From Pseudoduganella guangdongensis (GTDB lineage Bacteria; Pseudomonadota; Gammaproteobacteria; Burkholderiales; Burkholderiaceae_D), in contig NZ_WWCJ01000005.1 of assembly GCF_009857475.1 (NCBI RefSeq), positions 1-64,000 on the forward strand: DNA of 64,000 nt. Reading direction: 5' to 3'. Positions within the stretch are counted from its first letter, which is position 1; every line of letters starts with the position of its first letter. Below the pieces are notes generated by a model. That model was not told the DNA's origin and ran no database searches. It saw only the letters and a list, made by a program, of their open reading frames with translations. This document shows positions 43,579 to 50,826 of this stretch, piece by piece. A program made the translations under genes and the position numbers.

Positions 43579-45591
43579 TTACTTTTGCCTGGTGCCGGGC
43601 GGCGGCGCCTTGGGTTTTTGCCGCGCATCGGCCAGCAGCGCCGTGCACTGGTTATCGCCCTGGCCGCCGGCGCTGATCAAGGGGATCAGGGCCGCCGGCG
43701 CCGCCAGCGCGCCGAGCGCCAGGGCGCCGCCGGCGCGCATGGCAATCACGCCCTTGTCGATATCGACATCCGGTTGCTTGAGCGTGCCGCGCACATAGAT
43801 CGGCGCGCGCAGCGAGATGATGCGCAAGCCCTTGCTGTCCGGTTTCAGGGTCAGGTCGATGTTCTCGCTGGCCAGGTTGACCGTGCCCTGGATGCGCACG
43901 GTGGCATCCTCGGTGTCGGCCAGGAAGTAGCGCGTCTGCGCCAGGCCGTCGCGCACGGCGAAATCGCCGGCCAGGCAATTCAGGTGCACCGGCTTGTCGC
44001 CGAACAGCTTGGTCAGCACGATATTGCCAATATTCAGGCCCATCTGCTCCAGCAGCAATTTGCTCACCGTGCCATCGTTCACCAGCATCTTCAGCTCGCC
44101 GTTCGAGTGCGCCAGCAGGGTGGCCACCGAGTTGCCCTTGGCCGTGAGCTTGGTCGAGGCATTGATTTCGCCGATGGTCGCTTGTTTGAGTTCGGGCAGC
44201 TTGGGCAGCAGCTGGTGCAGCTTGACGCGGCGCGCGCTGGCTTCCAGCGTGGCGGCCACGGCCTCGCCGCTGCTGCCATCGAGCGTGGCCTTGGAGGCGA
44301 CCTGGCCGCCGGCAAAGGCGAAGTCGAGCGGCGCCAGGCGCAGCACGCCATCCTTCAGGTGGAACGCGGTGCGCAACTGGCTGAGGGGCAGCTCCTTGGT
44401 GCGCACAATGCGCTCGGCGCGGAAGCTGACATCGGCATCCAGCGCCTTCCAGCGTTCGGTGCGGAAGGTTTCGACCGGCAGCACCTTGCCGGCCGGCTGC
44501 ACCGCCGCCACGCCGCGCTCGGCCTTGCTGGCGTTGCTGTCGGCGCCCACCAGCGGGCCCAGGTCGCTGAACTGCAGCAGGCGCGAATGCAGGGCGCCGG
44601 TCAGCAAGCCGCGCGGCTGGCGCTGCTGGTAGGACAGGGTGCCGGCGATATCGCTGTCGCCCACGCGGCCGGTGAATTTCTCATAGGTCCACTGGCTGGC
44701 GCCCTGGGCCAGGTGGCCGCGCAAACGCCCGGCCGTGCTGAAGGGCGGGGTTTCCGGCAGCAGCAGGCCGGTCAGCGGGTACAGGCGCGCGGCCGAGGCG
44801 CCCGCCACCTTGAGCTGCAAGTCGATGGCGGCCAGCCGGGCCGGGTTGGTCAGGGTGCCCTCGGCTGCCACGCTGACCAGGCCGAGCTTGGCATCGGCCT
44901 GGATCGGGAAGGGTTGGCCGCCGTCGCGCAGGGCCAGCACGGCGCCGGCTTTGCCCCGGCCGCCGATCGGCTGCCGGTTCCATTGGCCGTCCAGGGTCCA
45001 GCGCACGCCGTAGCGTGGGTCCTTGTCGAGCGTGTCGAGGCGGGCCGTGGCCTGGATCTTCTGCTGCGCGTCGTCGAGCTGGATGGTGCCGCGCGTGAAC
45101 ACCACGCGCTCCAGCTCGACGCGCCAGGCCGAGGGCTGGCGTGGCGGCAAGGTCCAGTTGTTGCGCCCATCCGCCTGGCGCAGCAGGGCCAGCTGCGGCT
45201 GCTCGAAGCGCAGTTCGGGAATGGCGATGGTGCGTCCCAGCAGGGCGAAGGGGCTGAGCGCAAACGCCAGCTTCTGCGCGGATGCCGTGTCGCCGCGCGG
45301 CAAGCCCGCGGGATTGCCGACGTGGACATCGTGCGCCACCAGGTGCGGCCACGGGATGTGGTCGCGCCAGCTGCCGACAGGCGGTCCCGCCGTCCGCTGC
45401 CAGGTCAGGGACAAGTCGCCGCGCAATTCCACCGGCCGCTGCAGTGCTTCGCTGGCGCGCGCGCCCAGCCAGGGACGGGCGCGGTTCCAGTCATAGGTGA
45501 GCAGGAGGACCAGGGCCACCGCCGGAATGGCCAGCAGGACCCCCAGTACTGCCAGGCTGATCTTGCTACGGCGAGAAAGAGTAGGTGCCAT
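43579..45591 (-). CDS. AsmA family protein
   Basis: This 670-residue protein has an N-terminal membrane anchor (about residues 8-30: KISLAVLGVLLAIPAVALVLLL) and a long periplasmic region of repeating beta strands typical of the AsmA/TamB-like lipid-bridge superfamily, such as DVHVGNPAGLPRG near 80 and the C-terminal domain with LDLTLKPD-like repeats. AsmA-type proteins move or organise phospholipids between membranes. The frame is open 36 codons further upstream, but the ATG at 45591 starts just before the anchor. Confidence 0.88.
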   Translation of the reverse strand: MAPTLSRRSKISLAVLGVLLAIPAVALVLLLTYDWNRARPWLGARASEALQRPVELRGDLSLTWQRTAGPPVGSWRDHIPWPHLVAHDVHVGNPAGLPRGDTASAQKLAFALSPFALLGRTIAIPELRFEQPQLALLRQADGRNNWTLPPRQPSAWRVELERVVFTRGTIQLDDAQQKIQATARLDTLDKDPRYGVRWTLDGQWNRQPIGGRGKAGAVLALRDGGQPFPIQADAKLGLVSVAAEGTLTNPARLAAIDLQLKVAGASAARLYPLTGLLLPETPPFSTAGRLRGHLAQGASQWTYEKFTGRVGDSDIAGTLSYQQRQPRGLLTGALHSRLLQFSDLGPLVGADSNASKAERGVAAVQPAGKVLPVETFRTERWKALDADVSFRAERIVRTKELPLSQLRTAFHLKDGVLRLAPLDFAFAGGQVASKATLDGSSGEAVAATLEASARRVKLHQLLPKLPELKQATIGEINASTKLTAKGNSVATLLAHSNGELKMLVNDGTVSKLLLEQMGLNIGNIVLTKLFGDKPVHLNCLAGDFAVRDGLAQTRYFLADTEDATVRIQGTVNLASENIDLTLKPDSKGLRIISLRAPIYVRGTLKQPDVDIDKGVIAMRAGGALALGALAAPAALIPLISAGGQGDNQCTALLADARQKPKAPPPGTRQK

Positions 45592-45625
45592 GGATACAAG
45601 GCTACACCGCGCCGCCCTGCTGCAA

Positions 45626-45641
45626 TGTGCGGCACCGTACT
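45626..45641. promoter_or_regulatory. Envelope-regulon inverted repeat, site E
   Basis: TGTGCGGCACCGTACT has a perfect left half and a 4/6 right half. TATAAC (45663-45668) on the plus strand is centred 32 bp away and would drive the six-gene ferritin operon. TAGCCT (45604-45599) on the minus strand has the same spacing toward the AsmA gene. Confidence 0.65.
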
Positions 45642-45701
45642 GAACCCGAACGCGGCAGCTTATATAACTGCGGTACCCCAATCGCTTTGAGGAGAACAAG
45701 A

Positions 45702-46106
45702 ATGGATTCGCCTAATCGCTTAGCTTGCCACCCGCTGTTGCCCGCCATCGGCGCCGCGTGCGTCCTTGCCTTGGCCGGTTGCAGCAGCATGAAGACCCCG
45801 GCCACGGCCGAAGTGGCCTCGTCGCGTACGGCGGTCGAGGCCGCCGCCGCCAGCGGCGCGCCGGAACTGGCGCCGGCCGAAATGGCGGCGGCGCGCGACA
45901 AGGTGCTGCGCGCCAACCAGGCGCTGGCGGCCAAGGACTACCGCGCCGCACAGGACCTGGCGGTGCAGGCCCAGGCCGACGCCAAGCTGGCGCAAAGCAA
46001 AGCCAGCAGCGCGAAAGCCACCGAGGCCGCCAATCGGCTGCAGGAAGACATCCGCATCCTGCGTGAAGAGCTTGACCGTGCCAACAGCAGCACCACAACG
46101 CGCTGA
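45702..46106 (+). CDS. DUF4398 lipoprotein
   Basis: This 134-residue lipoprotein has a lipobox LAGC near residue 27 and a helical DUF4398 domain (AEMAAARDKVLRANQALAAKDYRAAQDLAVQAQADAKLA in segments) that ends in a coiled coil. The ATG at 45702 follows GAGGAG. It is the first of six closely spaced plus-strand genes; the second protein carries the same domain fused to OmpA. A role in the envelope is likely, but the mechanism is unknown. Confidence 0.88.
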   Translation: MDSPNRLACHPLLPAIGAACVLALAGCSSMKTPATAEVASSRTAVEAAAASGAPELAPAEMAAARDKVLRANQALAAKDYRAAQDLAVQAQADAKLAQSKASSAKATEAANRLQEDIRILREELDRANSSTTTR

Positions 46107-46119
46107 GAAAGGAGCCATC

Positions 46120-47034
46120 ATGTCCAAGCCATTGTTCCAACCCGCGGCGCTGGCCGCCGCCATTCTGCTGGCCGCCTGCAGCACCGCGCCCACCACCACC
46201 ACCGAGCTGGAGCTGGCGCGCGCCAACTACGCGCAAGCGCAGGGCAACCCGCTGGTGGCCAAGTACGCCAATACCGAACTGGCGGCCGCCACGCGCGCGC
46301 TGGACCAGGCCAATACGGCCGCTGCGAAAAATGAAAGCCTGGCCAATATCGACCAGCTGGCCTATGTCGCCAAGCAGAAGATCGCCAGCGCCGAGGAATA
46401 CGCGCGCGCACGCGCCGCCGAGGACCGGATGACGGATGCGGCCGCGCAGCGCGACCAGGTGCGGCTGGACGCCCGTACCGCCGAGGCGGAAGCGGCCAAG
46501 CGCCGCGCCGAGCAGGCGCGCATGGAGGCCGAGGCGGCGCAGAACCAGGCCCAGGCCGCGCAGAACCAGGCCGCCAGCGCCGAGGCCGCAACGCGCGATG
46601 CGCAGGCGCGCGCCGCCGCCCTGGCCAACGCCCTGTCCGAGCTGCAGGCCAAGCAAACCGAGCGCGGCATCGTGATCACCTTTGGCGATGTGCTGTTCAA
46701 TGTGGACCAGGCCAACCTGACCGCGCAAGGCCTGGCCACCGCGCAGCGCCTGGCCGACGTGTTGCGCGACCACCCGGAGCGCAGCGTGCTGGTGGAGGGC
46801 TTTACCGACAGCACCGGCAGCGATGCCTACAACCTGCAGCTGTCGCAGCGCCGCGCGGAAGCAATCCGCAGCGCCCTGAGCCAGATGGGCGTGGACCGCG
46901 CGCGCATTGAAACGCGCGGCTATGGCGAAGCCTATCCGGTGGCCGGCAATGCCACGGCTGGCGAGCGCCAGCTCAACCGCCGGGTCGAGATCGTGCTGTC
47001 CGAAGCCGGGCGCCCGGTCACCACCCGCCGCTAA
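46120..47034 (+). CDS. DUF4398-OmpA lipoprotein
   Basis: This 304-residue lipoprotein has a lipobox (LLAAC near residue 18), a DUF4398 helix pair (about 25-105), a long Ala/Gln/Arg coiled coil (about 105-190) and a C-terminal OmpA peptidoglycan-binding domain (ITFGDVLFNVDQANLT, VLVEGFTDSTGSD, LNRRVEIVLSEAG). AAAGGAG precedes the ATG. It could span from the outer membrane to the cell wall. It starts 13 bp after the first DUF4398 gene. Confidence 0.92.
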   Translation: MSKPLFQPAALAAAILLAACSTAPTTTTELELARANYAQAQGNPLVAKYANTELAAATRALDQANTAAAKNESLANIDQLAYVAKQKIASAEEYARARAAEDRMTDAAAQRDQVRLDARTAEAEAAKRRAEQARMEAEAAQNQAQAAQNQAASAEAATRDAQARAAALANALSELQAKQTERGIVITFGDVLFNVDQANLTAQGLATAQRLADVLRDHPERSVLVEGFTDSTGSDAYNLQLSQRRAEAIRSALSQMGVDRARIETRGYGEAYPVAGNATAGERQLNRRVEIVLSEAGRPVTTRR

Positions 47035-47049
47035 ACCGAGGGAGATTTT

Positions 47050-47556
47050 ATGATCGACAAGAACGCGATCCGCGCGGCAGCCCGCAATATGGCCGACGGT
47101 CCGGTGACCGAAGGCTATAAGGGCAACCGCGCCCTGGTGCTGCAAATGTTGAACGAGGCGCTGGCCACCGAGCTGGTGTGCATCCAGCGCTACAAGCGCC
47201 ACTACTACACGGTGACCGGGCTGGGCAACGCCGGCATCAAGGCCGAGTTCCTGGAGCATGCGGTGCAGGAGCAGGAACATGCCGACTGGCTGGCCGAGCG
47301 CATCGTGCAGCTGAATGGCGAGCCTGATTTCAATCCAGCAACGTTGCTCGACCGCAGCCATGCCGAGTATGATGACTCCAGGGAGGTGCAAGCGATGGTG
47401 CGTGCCAACCTGGTGGCGGAACGGGTGGCCATCGAGAGCTATCGCCAGATGATCGAACTGATCGGCGACAGCGACCCGACAACGAAGCAACTCTTGACGC
47501 AAATCATGGCGGTGGAAGAAGAACACGCCGACGATATGCGGGACCTATTGGCGTAA
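47050..47556 (+). CDS. Bacterioferritin-like ferritin (heme ligand Met replaced)
   Basis: This 168-residue four-helix protein has ferritin iron-site residues: Glu in NEALATELVCIQRY, the EQEHAD motif, Glu in NLVAERVAIESY, and EEEHADD. It has the bacterioferritin-like phrase RIVQLNGEP. The bacterioferritin heme ligand Met52 falls in the EMKH motif of E. coli, and here the corresponding stretch reads EQEH, so heme is probably not bound. It lies 15 bp after the OmpA fusion gene. Iron storage or detoxification under stress is the expected role. Confidence 0.88.
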   Translation: MIDKNAIRAAARNMADGPVTEGYKGNRALVLQMLNEALATELVCIQRYKRHYYTVTGLGNAGIKAEFLEHAVQEQEHADWLAERIVQLNGEPDFNPATLLDRSHAEYDDSREVQAMVRANLVAERVAIESYRQMIELIGDSDPTTKQLLTQIMAVEEEHADDMRDLLA

Positions 47557-47586
47557 CTTAAGTACTTACCAGAGAGGAGTCCTACC

Positions 47587-47889
47587 ATGCTGGAACAGAA
47601 TATCAGTACCGTCAACAACGACGTGAAGACCCTGGTCAAGGATGCACAGGCGCTGTTTACGGCCGCCACCGCCCTGACCGGCGAAAAGGCGGACGAGCTG
47701 CGCGGGCGCGGCATGAAGGCGCTCGACACGGCCCTGTCCAAGGTGCATGAAGCGCAAGCGAGCGCCGTGGCCGGCGCCAAGCAGGCGGCCGCGACCACCG
47801 ATGCCTACGTCAAGGAAAATCCGTGGCGTTCGATTGCCGTGGCCGCCGGCGTCGGCTTGTTGGTGGGCGTTATCCTCGGCCGTAAATAA
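47587..47889 (+). CDS. DUF883 (ElaB/YqjD) ribosome/membrane protein
   Basis: This 100-residue protein has the DUF883 layout: an amphipathic helical front (TLVKDAQALFTAATALTGEKADELRGRG), then a C-terminal membrane helix after YVKENPWRSIAVAAGVGLLVGVILGRK in segments. In E. coli, YqjD and ElaB anchor ribosomes to the inner membrane in stationary phase. It starts at an ATG after AGAGGAG. Its last base overlaps the YqjE-like gene. Confidence 0.92.
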   Translation: MLEQNISTVNNDVKTLVKDAQALFTAATALTGEKADELRGRGMKALDTALSKVHEAQASAVAGAKQAAATTDAYVKENPWRSIAVAAGVGLLVGVILGRK

Positions 47890-48275
47890 TGTCCGCCGAG
47901 CACCAGGTCCCACCACCCCCCGGCCTGATTGCCTCACTGGCCGGGCTTGCCAAAAACTGCCTGCACCTTTTACTGTCGCGCCTGGAACTCGCAGCCCTCG
48001 AGCTGACCGAGGTGCGCGACACCTTGCTGCAGCTGACCCTGGTGTTTGCCGTCGCCATGCTGGCGGCCTGGTTCGCCATTGCCTTCGGCACGGCGACCCT
48101 GATCTACCTGTGCTGGGAAGCAATGGGCTGGCGGATCCTGCCCGTGCTGGCGGGCGTGTTCGCCGTGCTGGCCGTTGCCCTGGTGCTGTGGGCGCGCAGC
48201 GTGGTGCGGCAAGGCAAGCTGGGCTTGACGGCGACCATGGTCGAACTCAAGTCCGACCGCGATATGCTGCTTTGA
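47889..48275 (+). CDS. YqjE/phage-holin-family membrane protein
   Basis: This 128-residue protein has two central membrane helices (about 50-72 and 78-100) and the family phrase LLSRLELAALELTEVRDTLLQL. It matches YqjE, which is always next to YqjD and likely acts with it at the inner membrane. Translation is coupled to the DUF883 gene (1-bp overlap). Confidence 0.9.
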   Translation: MSAEHQVPPPPGLIASLAGLAKNCLHLLLSRLELAALELTEVRDTLLQLTLVFAVAMLAAWFAIAFGTATLIYLCWEAMGWRILPVLAGVFAVLAVALVLWARSVVRQGKLGLTATMVELKSDRDMLL

Positions 48276-48285
48276 AAGGGGAACC

Positions 48286-48654
48286 ATGGCGTCCAAAAAG
48301 GAATTGGCGGCACTGGCGGTAGCCAAGGAGCGCTTGGTGCGGGAGGGCGAGTTGTACCGCCTGAGCACGCTGCGCTCCAAACATGAGGTGATCAATGCCT
48401 TGCAGCCGCAAGCCATGTTGCACGGGGCGGTCGACCAGGCCATCGGCGCGCTGCAGGCGCGGCTCGGCCATTTCATCGGTGCGGGCGGCGGCCTGTCCGG
48501 CATCAACTTCAAGACCGCGCTGCCGTTGCTGATGACGGCGGCCTCCTGGATGGGGCGCCGGCGCAAGCTGTGGAAGCCGGCGCTGGCGGTGGGCGTGCTG
48601 GTGGCCGCCGGGGTTACCTGGCTGGTGCGGCGCAAGCCAAGCGACCAGGCGTGA
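48286..48654 (+). CDS. YqjK-like protein at the end of the stress operon
   Basis: This 122-residue protein begins with a charged helix (MASKKELAALAVAKERLVREGELYRL), has a Gly-rich segment (HFIGAGGGLSGINF) and ends with a membrane helix (WKPALAVGVLVAAGVTWLVRR). It takes the place of yqjK in the yqjDEK order of enterobacteria, though similarity to that family is only positional. It is the last of six genes. Confidence 0.75.
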   Translation: MASKKELAALAVAKERLVREGELYRLSTLRSKHEVINALQPQAMLHGAVDQAIGALQARLGHFIGAGGGLSGINFKTALPLLMTAASWMGRRRKLWKPALAVGVLVAAGVTWLVRRKPSDQA

Positions 48655-48663
48655 GCGCGGCGC

Positions 48664-49275
48664 TTACGGCGCGCGCCGCAGGCGCGACATGTACTGGGTG
48701 GTGACGCCGAGGTAGGACGCCAGGGCGCGCTGGGTCAGGCGCTGCTCCAGGCCGGGAAACTGGCTGCGGAAGGCTTCCAGCCGCGCTTCGGCCGAGGTGT
48801 GGCTGCGGATTTGCAGGTTGGCCGCATAGCGGCGGATGCTGCATTCGATAATCTTCAGGTAGTACTCGTGGACAAAGCCGTGCTCGGCCTTGTGGCGCTG
48901 CATGGCGGCCCAGTCGATGCGCCAGGCTTCCACCGCCGTCTCGGCGACAAAGAACTCGCGCGCCGGCTCGCCCTGCAGGCCGCCCATCATATCGGTGTGG
49001 GAGCCGGTGTTTTCGCCTTCGGTGATAAAGCCCAGCGTCAGGTCTTCGCCGGCCACGGAAATATGGCCGCGCCGCGCTACGCCGCTGGCGATCCAGTAAT
49101 AGTGGGTGGCCCGGACGCCGGCTTCCTGCAGGATGGTGCCCTTGCGCACGCGCACCGGACTGACGTAGGGCGCGCTCAGCGCGGTATACCTGTCGTATAA
49201 GTCCGTGCCAATGCCCAACCGGCTCACGGTGGTCGCGCGGTGCTGCTCTCGTTGGAATTGGTACGCTTCTGGCAT
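48664..49275 (-). CDS. Crp/Fnr family transcriptional regulator
   Basis: This 203-residue protein has a cyclic-nucleotide-binding-like sensor (about 25-130, VRVRKGTILQEAGVRATHYYWIASGVARR) and a C-terminal helix-turn-helix (LTQRALASYLGVTTQYMSRLRR). It is convergent with the six-gene operon and lies between members of the envelope regulon. It is a second candidate regulator, though no regulon site is found at its own promoter; a different palindrome lies 18 bp before its start. Confidence 0.88.
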   Translation of the reverse strand: MPEAYQFQREQHRATTVSRLGIGTDLYDRYTALSAPYVSPVRVRKGTILQEAGVRATHYYWIASGVARRGHISVAGEDLTLGFITEGENTGSHTDMMGGLQGEPAREFFVAETAVEAWRIDWAAMQRHKAEHGFVHEYYLKIIECSIRRYAANLQIRSHTSAEARLEAFRSQFPGLEQRLTQRALASYLGVTTQYMSRLRRAP

Positions 49276-49293
49276 GCGGGCATCATACCCGAG

Positions 49294-49308
49294 CTGACCT
49301 TTGGTCAG
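49294..49308. promoter_or_regulatory. Palindrome before the second Crp/Fnr gene
   Basis: CTGACCTTTGGTCAG has perfect 6-bp arms around TTT and lies 18 bp upstream of the regulator's start at 49275. Such a position suggests autorepression. Confidence 0.5.
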
Positions 49309-49319
49309 GATGACTTTTT

Positions 49320-49356
49320 ATTAGGCGGCCATAACTTGGGGTTGTGGCCGCCTAAT
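49320..49356 (+). terminator. Terminator-like hairpin between minus-strand genes
   Basis: ATTAGGCGGCCA (49320-49331) pairs with TGGCCGCCTAAT (49345-49356) around a 13-base loop. The T-rich tail is on the plus side. It directly follows the stop of the minus-strand gene at 49358, where the tail is A-rich, so its use on that strand is uncertain. Confidence 0.55.
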
Positions 49357-49357
49357 T

Positions 49358-49708
49358 TTATTTGCCGCTGGTCTCGTATGTGCGCGATAAATCTCGTGAT
49401 GCTACATGAATTTGACGCAAATTTGCCAAATCGTCACGGTGGGTGGCGCGCGCCGCTTTCACGCACGCGCTGTGGGTACCGGCACCTTGCTGTTTGCAAG
49501 CTTCGAGTGCCTCGCGCAAGGCGGCGTTGATTTCCTTGCGCAGTGTGGCCAGCTGGGCCGCTTCAGTGCGGTCCGGCCGCGACCAGCGCGGCGGGTCGCC
49601 GCGCTGGATTTCTTGCAGCTGCTGCCGGGCGATCTCCGGCGGCGTGACCTGGGCGCCGGCCTGGCCTGTGCAAGCCAGGGCCAGGGCGGCGCCAATCAGC
49701 AGTTTCAT
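49358..49708 (-). CDS. Small secreted protein of unknown function
   Basis: This 116-residue protein has a signal peptide (MKLLIGAALALACTGQAGAQ) and a charged helical mature part with two cysteines (about residues 72 and 82). No family is recognised. It lies 15 bp after the DUF3309 gene and is the last of a three-gene minus-strand operon under site F. Confidence 0.72.
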   Translation of the reverse strand: MKLLIGAALALACTGQAGAQVTPPEIARQQLQEIQRGDPPRWSRPDRTEAAQLATLRKEINAALREALEACKQQGAGTHSACVKAARATHRDDLANLRQIHVASRDLSRTYETSGK

Positions 49709-49723
49709 GACGGCCTCCTTGGG

Positions 49724-49876
49724 CTAGAGCCTGCCGGTCAGCAGCAGGATGAGCAGGACGACGACGATCAGCCCGGCCACGCCGCTTGGGGCATAGCCCC
49801 AGCTGCGGCTGTGCGGCCAGGTGGGCAAGGCGCCAATGACGATCAGGACCAGCAGGATCAGCAGGATGGTGGTCAT
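49724..49876 (-). CDS. DUF3309 small membrane protein
   Basis: This 50-residue protein reads MTTILLILLVLIVIGALPTW, then PHSRSWGYAPSGVAGLIVVV and LLILLLTGRL. The WPHSRSWGY..PSG core between two helices is the DUF3309 signature. It lies 12 bp after the glycine-zipper gene and 15 bp before the next one. The family is widespread near stress genes, with no known activity. Confidence 0.88.
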   Translation of the reverse strand: MTTILLILLVLIVIGALPTWPHSRSWGYAPSGVAGLIVVVLLILLLTGRL

Positions 49877-49888
49877 GGCAGGCTCCCC

Positions 49889-50338
49889 TTAGTAGCGGTA
49901 GACGCGGCCGTCGACCACGCGCACGCGGTTGCCGATGCGCAGGTCGTAGGCGCTGTCCTGGTTGATGGTGCGGTAGTCGCCGTTATCCAGCCGCACGCTG
50001 ATCTGGTACACATCGCGCGGCATGTTGCGGCTCTCCTCGACCCGGTTGCCGACTACCGCGCCGCCAATGGCGCCGGCGGCGGTGGCGGCGGTGCGGCCGG
50101 AGCCGGAACCGATCTGGCTGCCGGCCAGCGCGCCCAGCAGGCCGCCAGCCACGGCGCCGGCGCCGCTGGTGGCCGGGTCAACGCGCACCACGCGGATCGA
50201 ATCGATGGTGCCGTAGGTGGCAGCGTCGGACATGGTGGAATAATCGGTCGCTTGCGGGTAGGACGAATTGCTGGCGCAACCACTGGCCAGCGCCGCCACG
50301 GCCAGCATCAGGGCGATAAGGGGTGCAGTCGGTTTCAT
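49889..50338 (-). CDS. Glycine-zipper 2TM lipoprotein
   Basis: This 149-residue lipoprotein has a lipobox (LASGC near residue 21), a glycine zipper (about 57-100, GAVAGGLLGALAGSQIGSGSG, AGAIGGAVVGNRVEE) and a C-terminal domain (VYQISVRLDNGDYRTINQD) that is clearly paralogous to the end of the protein at 41764-42426. It heads a three-gene operon with the DUF3309 gene and a small secreted protein. Site F lies 57 bp upstream. Confidence 0.92.
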   Translation of the reverse strand: MKPTAPLIALMLAVAALASGCASNSSYPQATDYSTMSDAATYGTIDSIRVVRVDPATSGAGAVAGGLLGALAGSQIGSGSGRTAATAAGAIGGAVVGNRVEESRNMPRDVYQISVRLDNGDYRTINQDSAYDLRIGNRVRVVDGRVYRY

Positions 50339-50395
50339 AGCGTCTCCTCCTTTAGGTGGGATAGCATGAGCCTAGGCTTGCATGTCGCGCTTGTC

Positions 50396-50411
50396 TGTGC
50401 GATTCCGCACA
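50396..50411. promoter_or_regulatory. Envelope-regulon inverted repeat, site F
   Basis: TGTGCGATTCCGCACA has perfect 6-bp arms. On the minus strand TAGGCT (50374-50369) is centred 32 bp away and serves the glycine-zipper operon. It lies 1 bp from site G. Confidence 0.8.
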
Positions 50412-50412
50412 A

Positions 50413-50428
50413 TGTTCGGTACCGAACA
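50413..50428. promoter_or_regulatory. Envelope-regulon inverted repeat, site G
   Basis: TGTTCGGTACCGAACA is a perfect 16-bp palindrome. On the plus strand GACACT (50450-50455) is centred 32 bp away and serves the BON gene. Sites F and G are 17 bp apart centre to centre. Confidence 0.8.
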
Positions 50429-50493
50429 GAAGGAAGGGCTTGTTAGCTGGACACTAGTGCCCGGAACACCCACCTTCACTTAGGAGAAACGCC

Positions 50494-50805
50494 ATGAAAA
50501 TCGTACACACGTTTGCTACTGCCGTATTCATCGCATCGACTCTGGGTCTGGCTGGTTGCGCCTCCAGCCCAACCCGCGAAAGTGCCGGCGAGTACATCGA
50601 CGATACCGCCCTGACCACCAAGGTCAAAGCCAGCATCTTCAACGAGCCCACGCTGAAATCGACGGAAATCAATGTCGAGACCTTTAAAGGCACTGTGCAG
50701 CTGAGCGGCTTTGTCGCCCAGCCTGCCGACATCACCAAGGCCGGTGAAATCGCGCGCGGCGTCAAAGGCGTGAAAGAAGTGAAGAACGACATCCGCGTCA
50801 AGTAA
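50494..50805 (+). CDS. BON-domain lipoprotein
   Basis: This 103-residue lipoprotein has a lipobox (LAGC near residue 22) and one BON domain (about 38-103, DDTALTTKVKASIFNEPTLKSTEINVETFKGTVQLSGFV in segments, ending GVKEVKNDIRVK). BON domains of the OsmY type bind phospholipid surfaces and are induced by osmotic stress. AGGAG precedes the ATG. The AI-2E-type transporter gene follows closely. Confidence 0.92.
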   Translation: MKIVHTFATAVFIASTLGLAGCASSPTRESAGEYIDDTALTTKVKASIFNEPTLKSTEINVETFKGTVQLSGFVAQPADITKAGEIARGVKGVKEVKNDIRVK

Positions 50806-50826
50806 GCACGGGTGGCCGGGGTTACC

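Noticed and set aside
43576..45690. 704-codon plus-strand open frame opposite the AsmA gene
   Set aside because: Its composition (His/Gln/Gly-rich without domains) is that of an antisense shadow; the minus-strand AsmA reading has an anchor and family pattern.
47889..48275. 'Phage holin' as a sign of prophage
   Set aside because: The family name is misleading; the gene follows a DUF883 gene in the yqjD-yqjE arrangement and no other phage genes are present.
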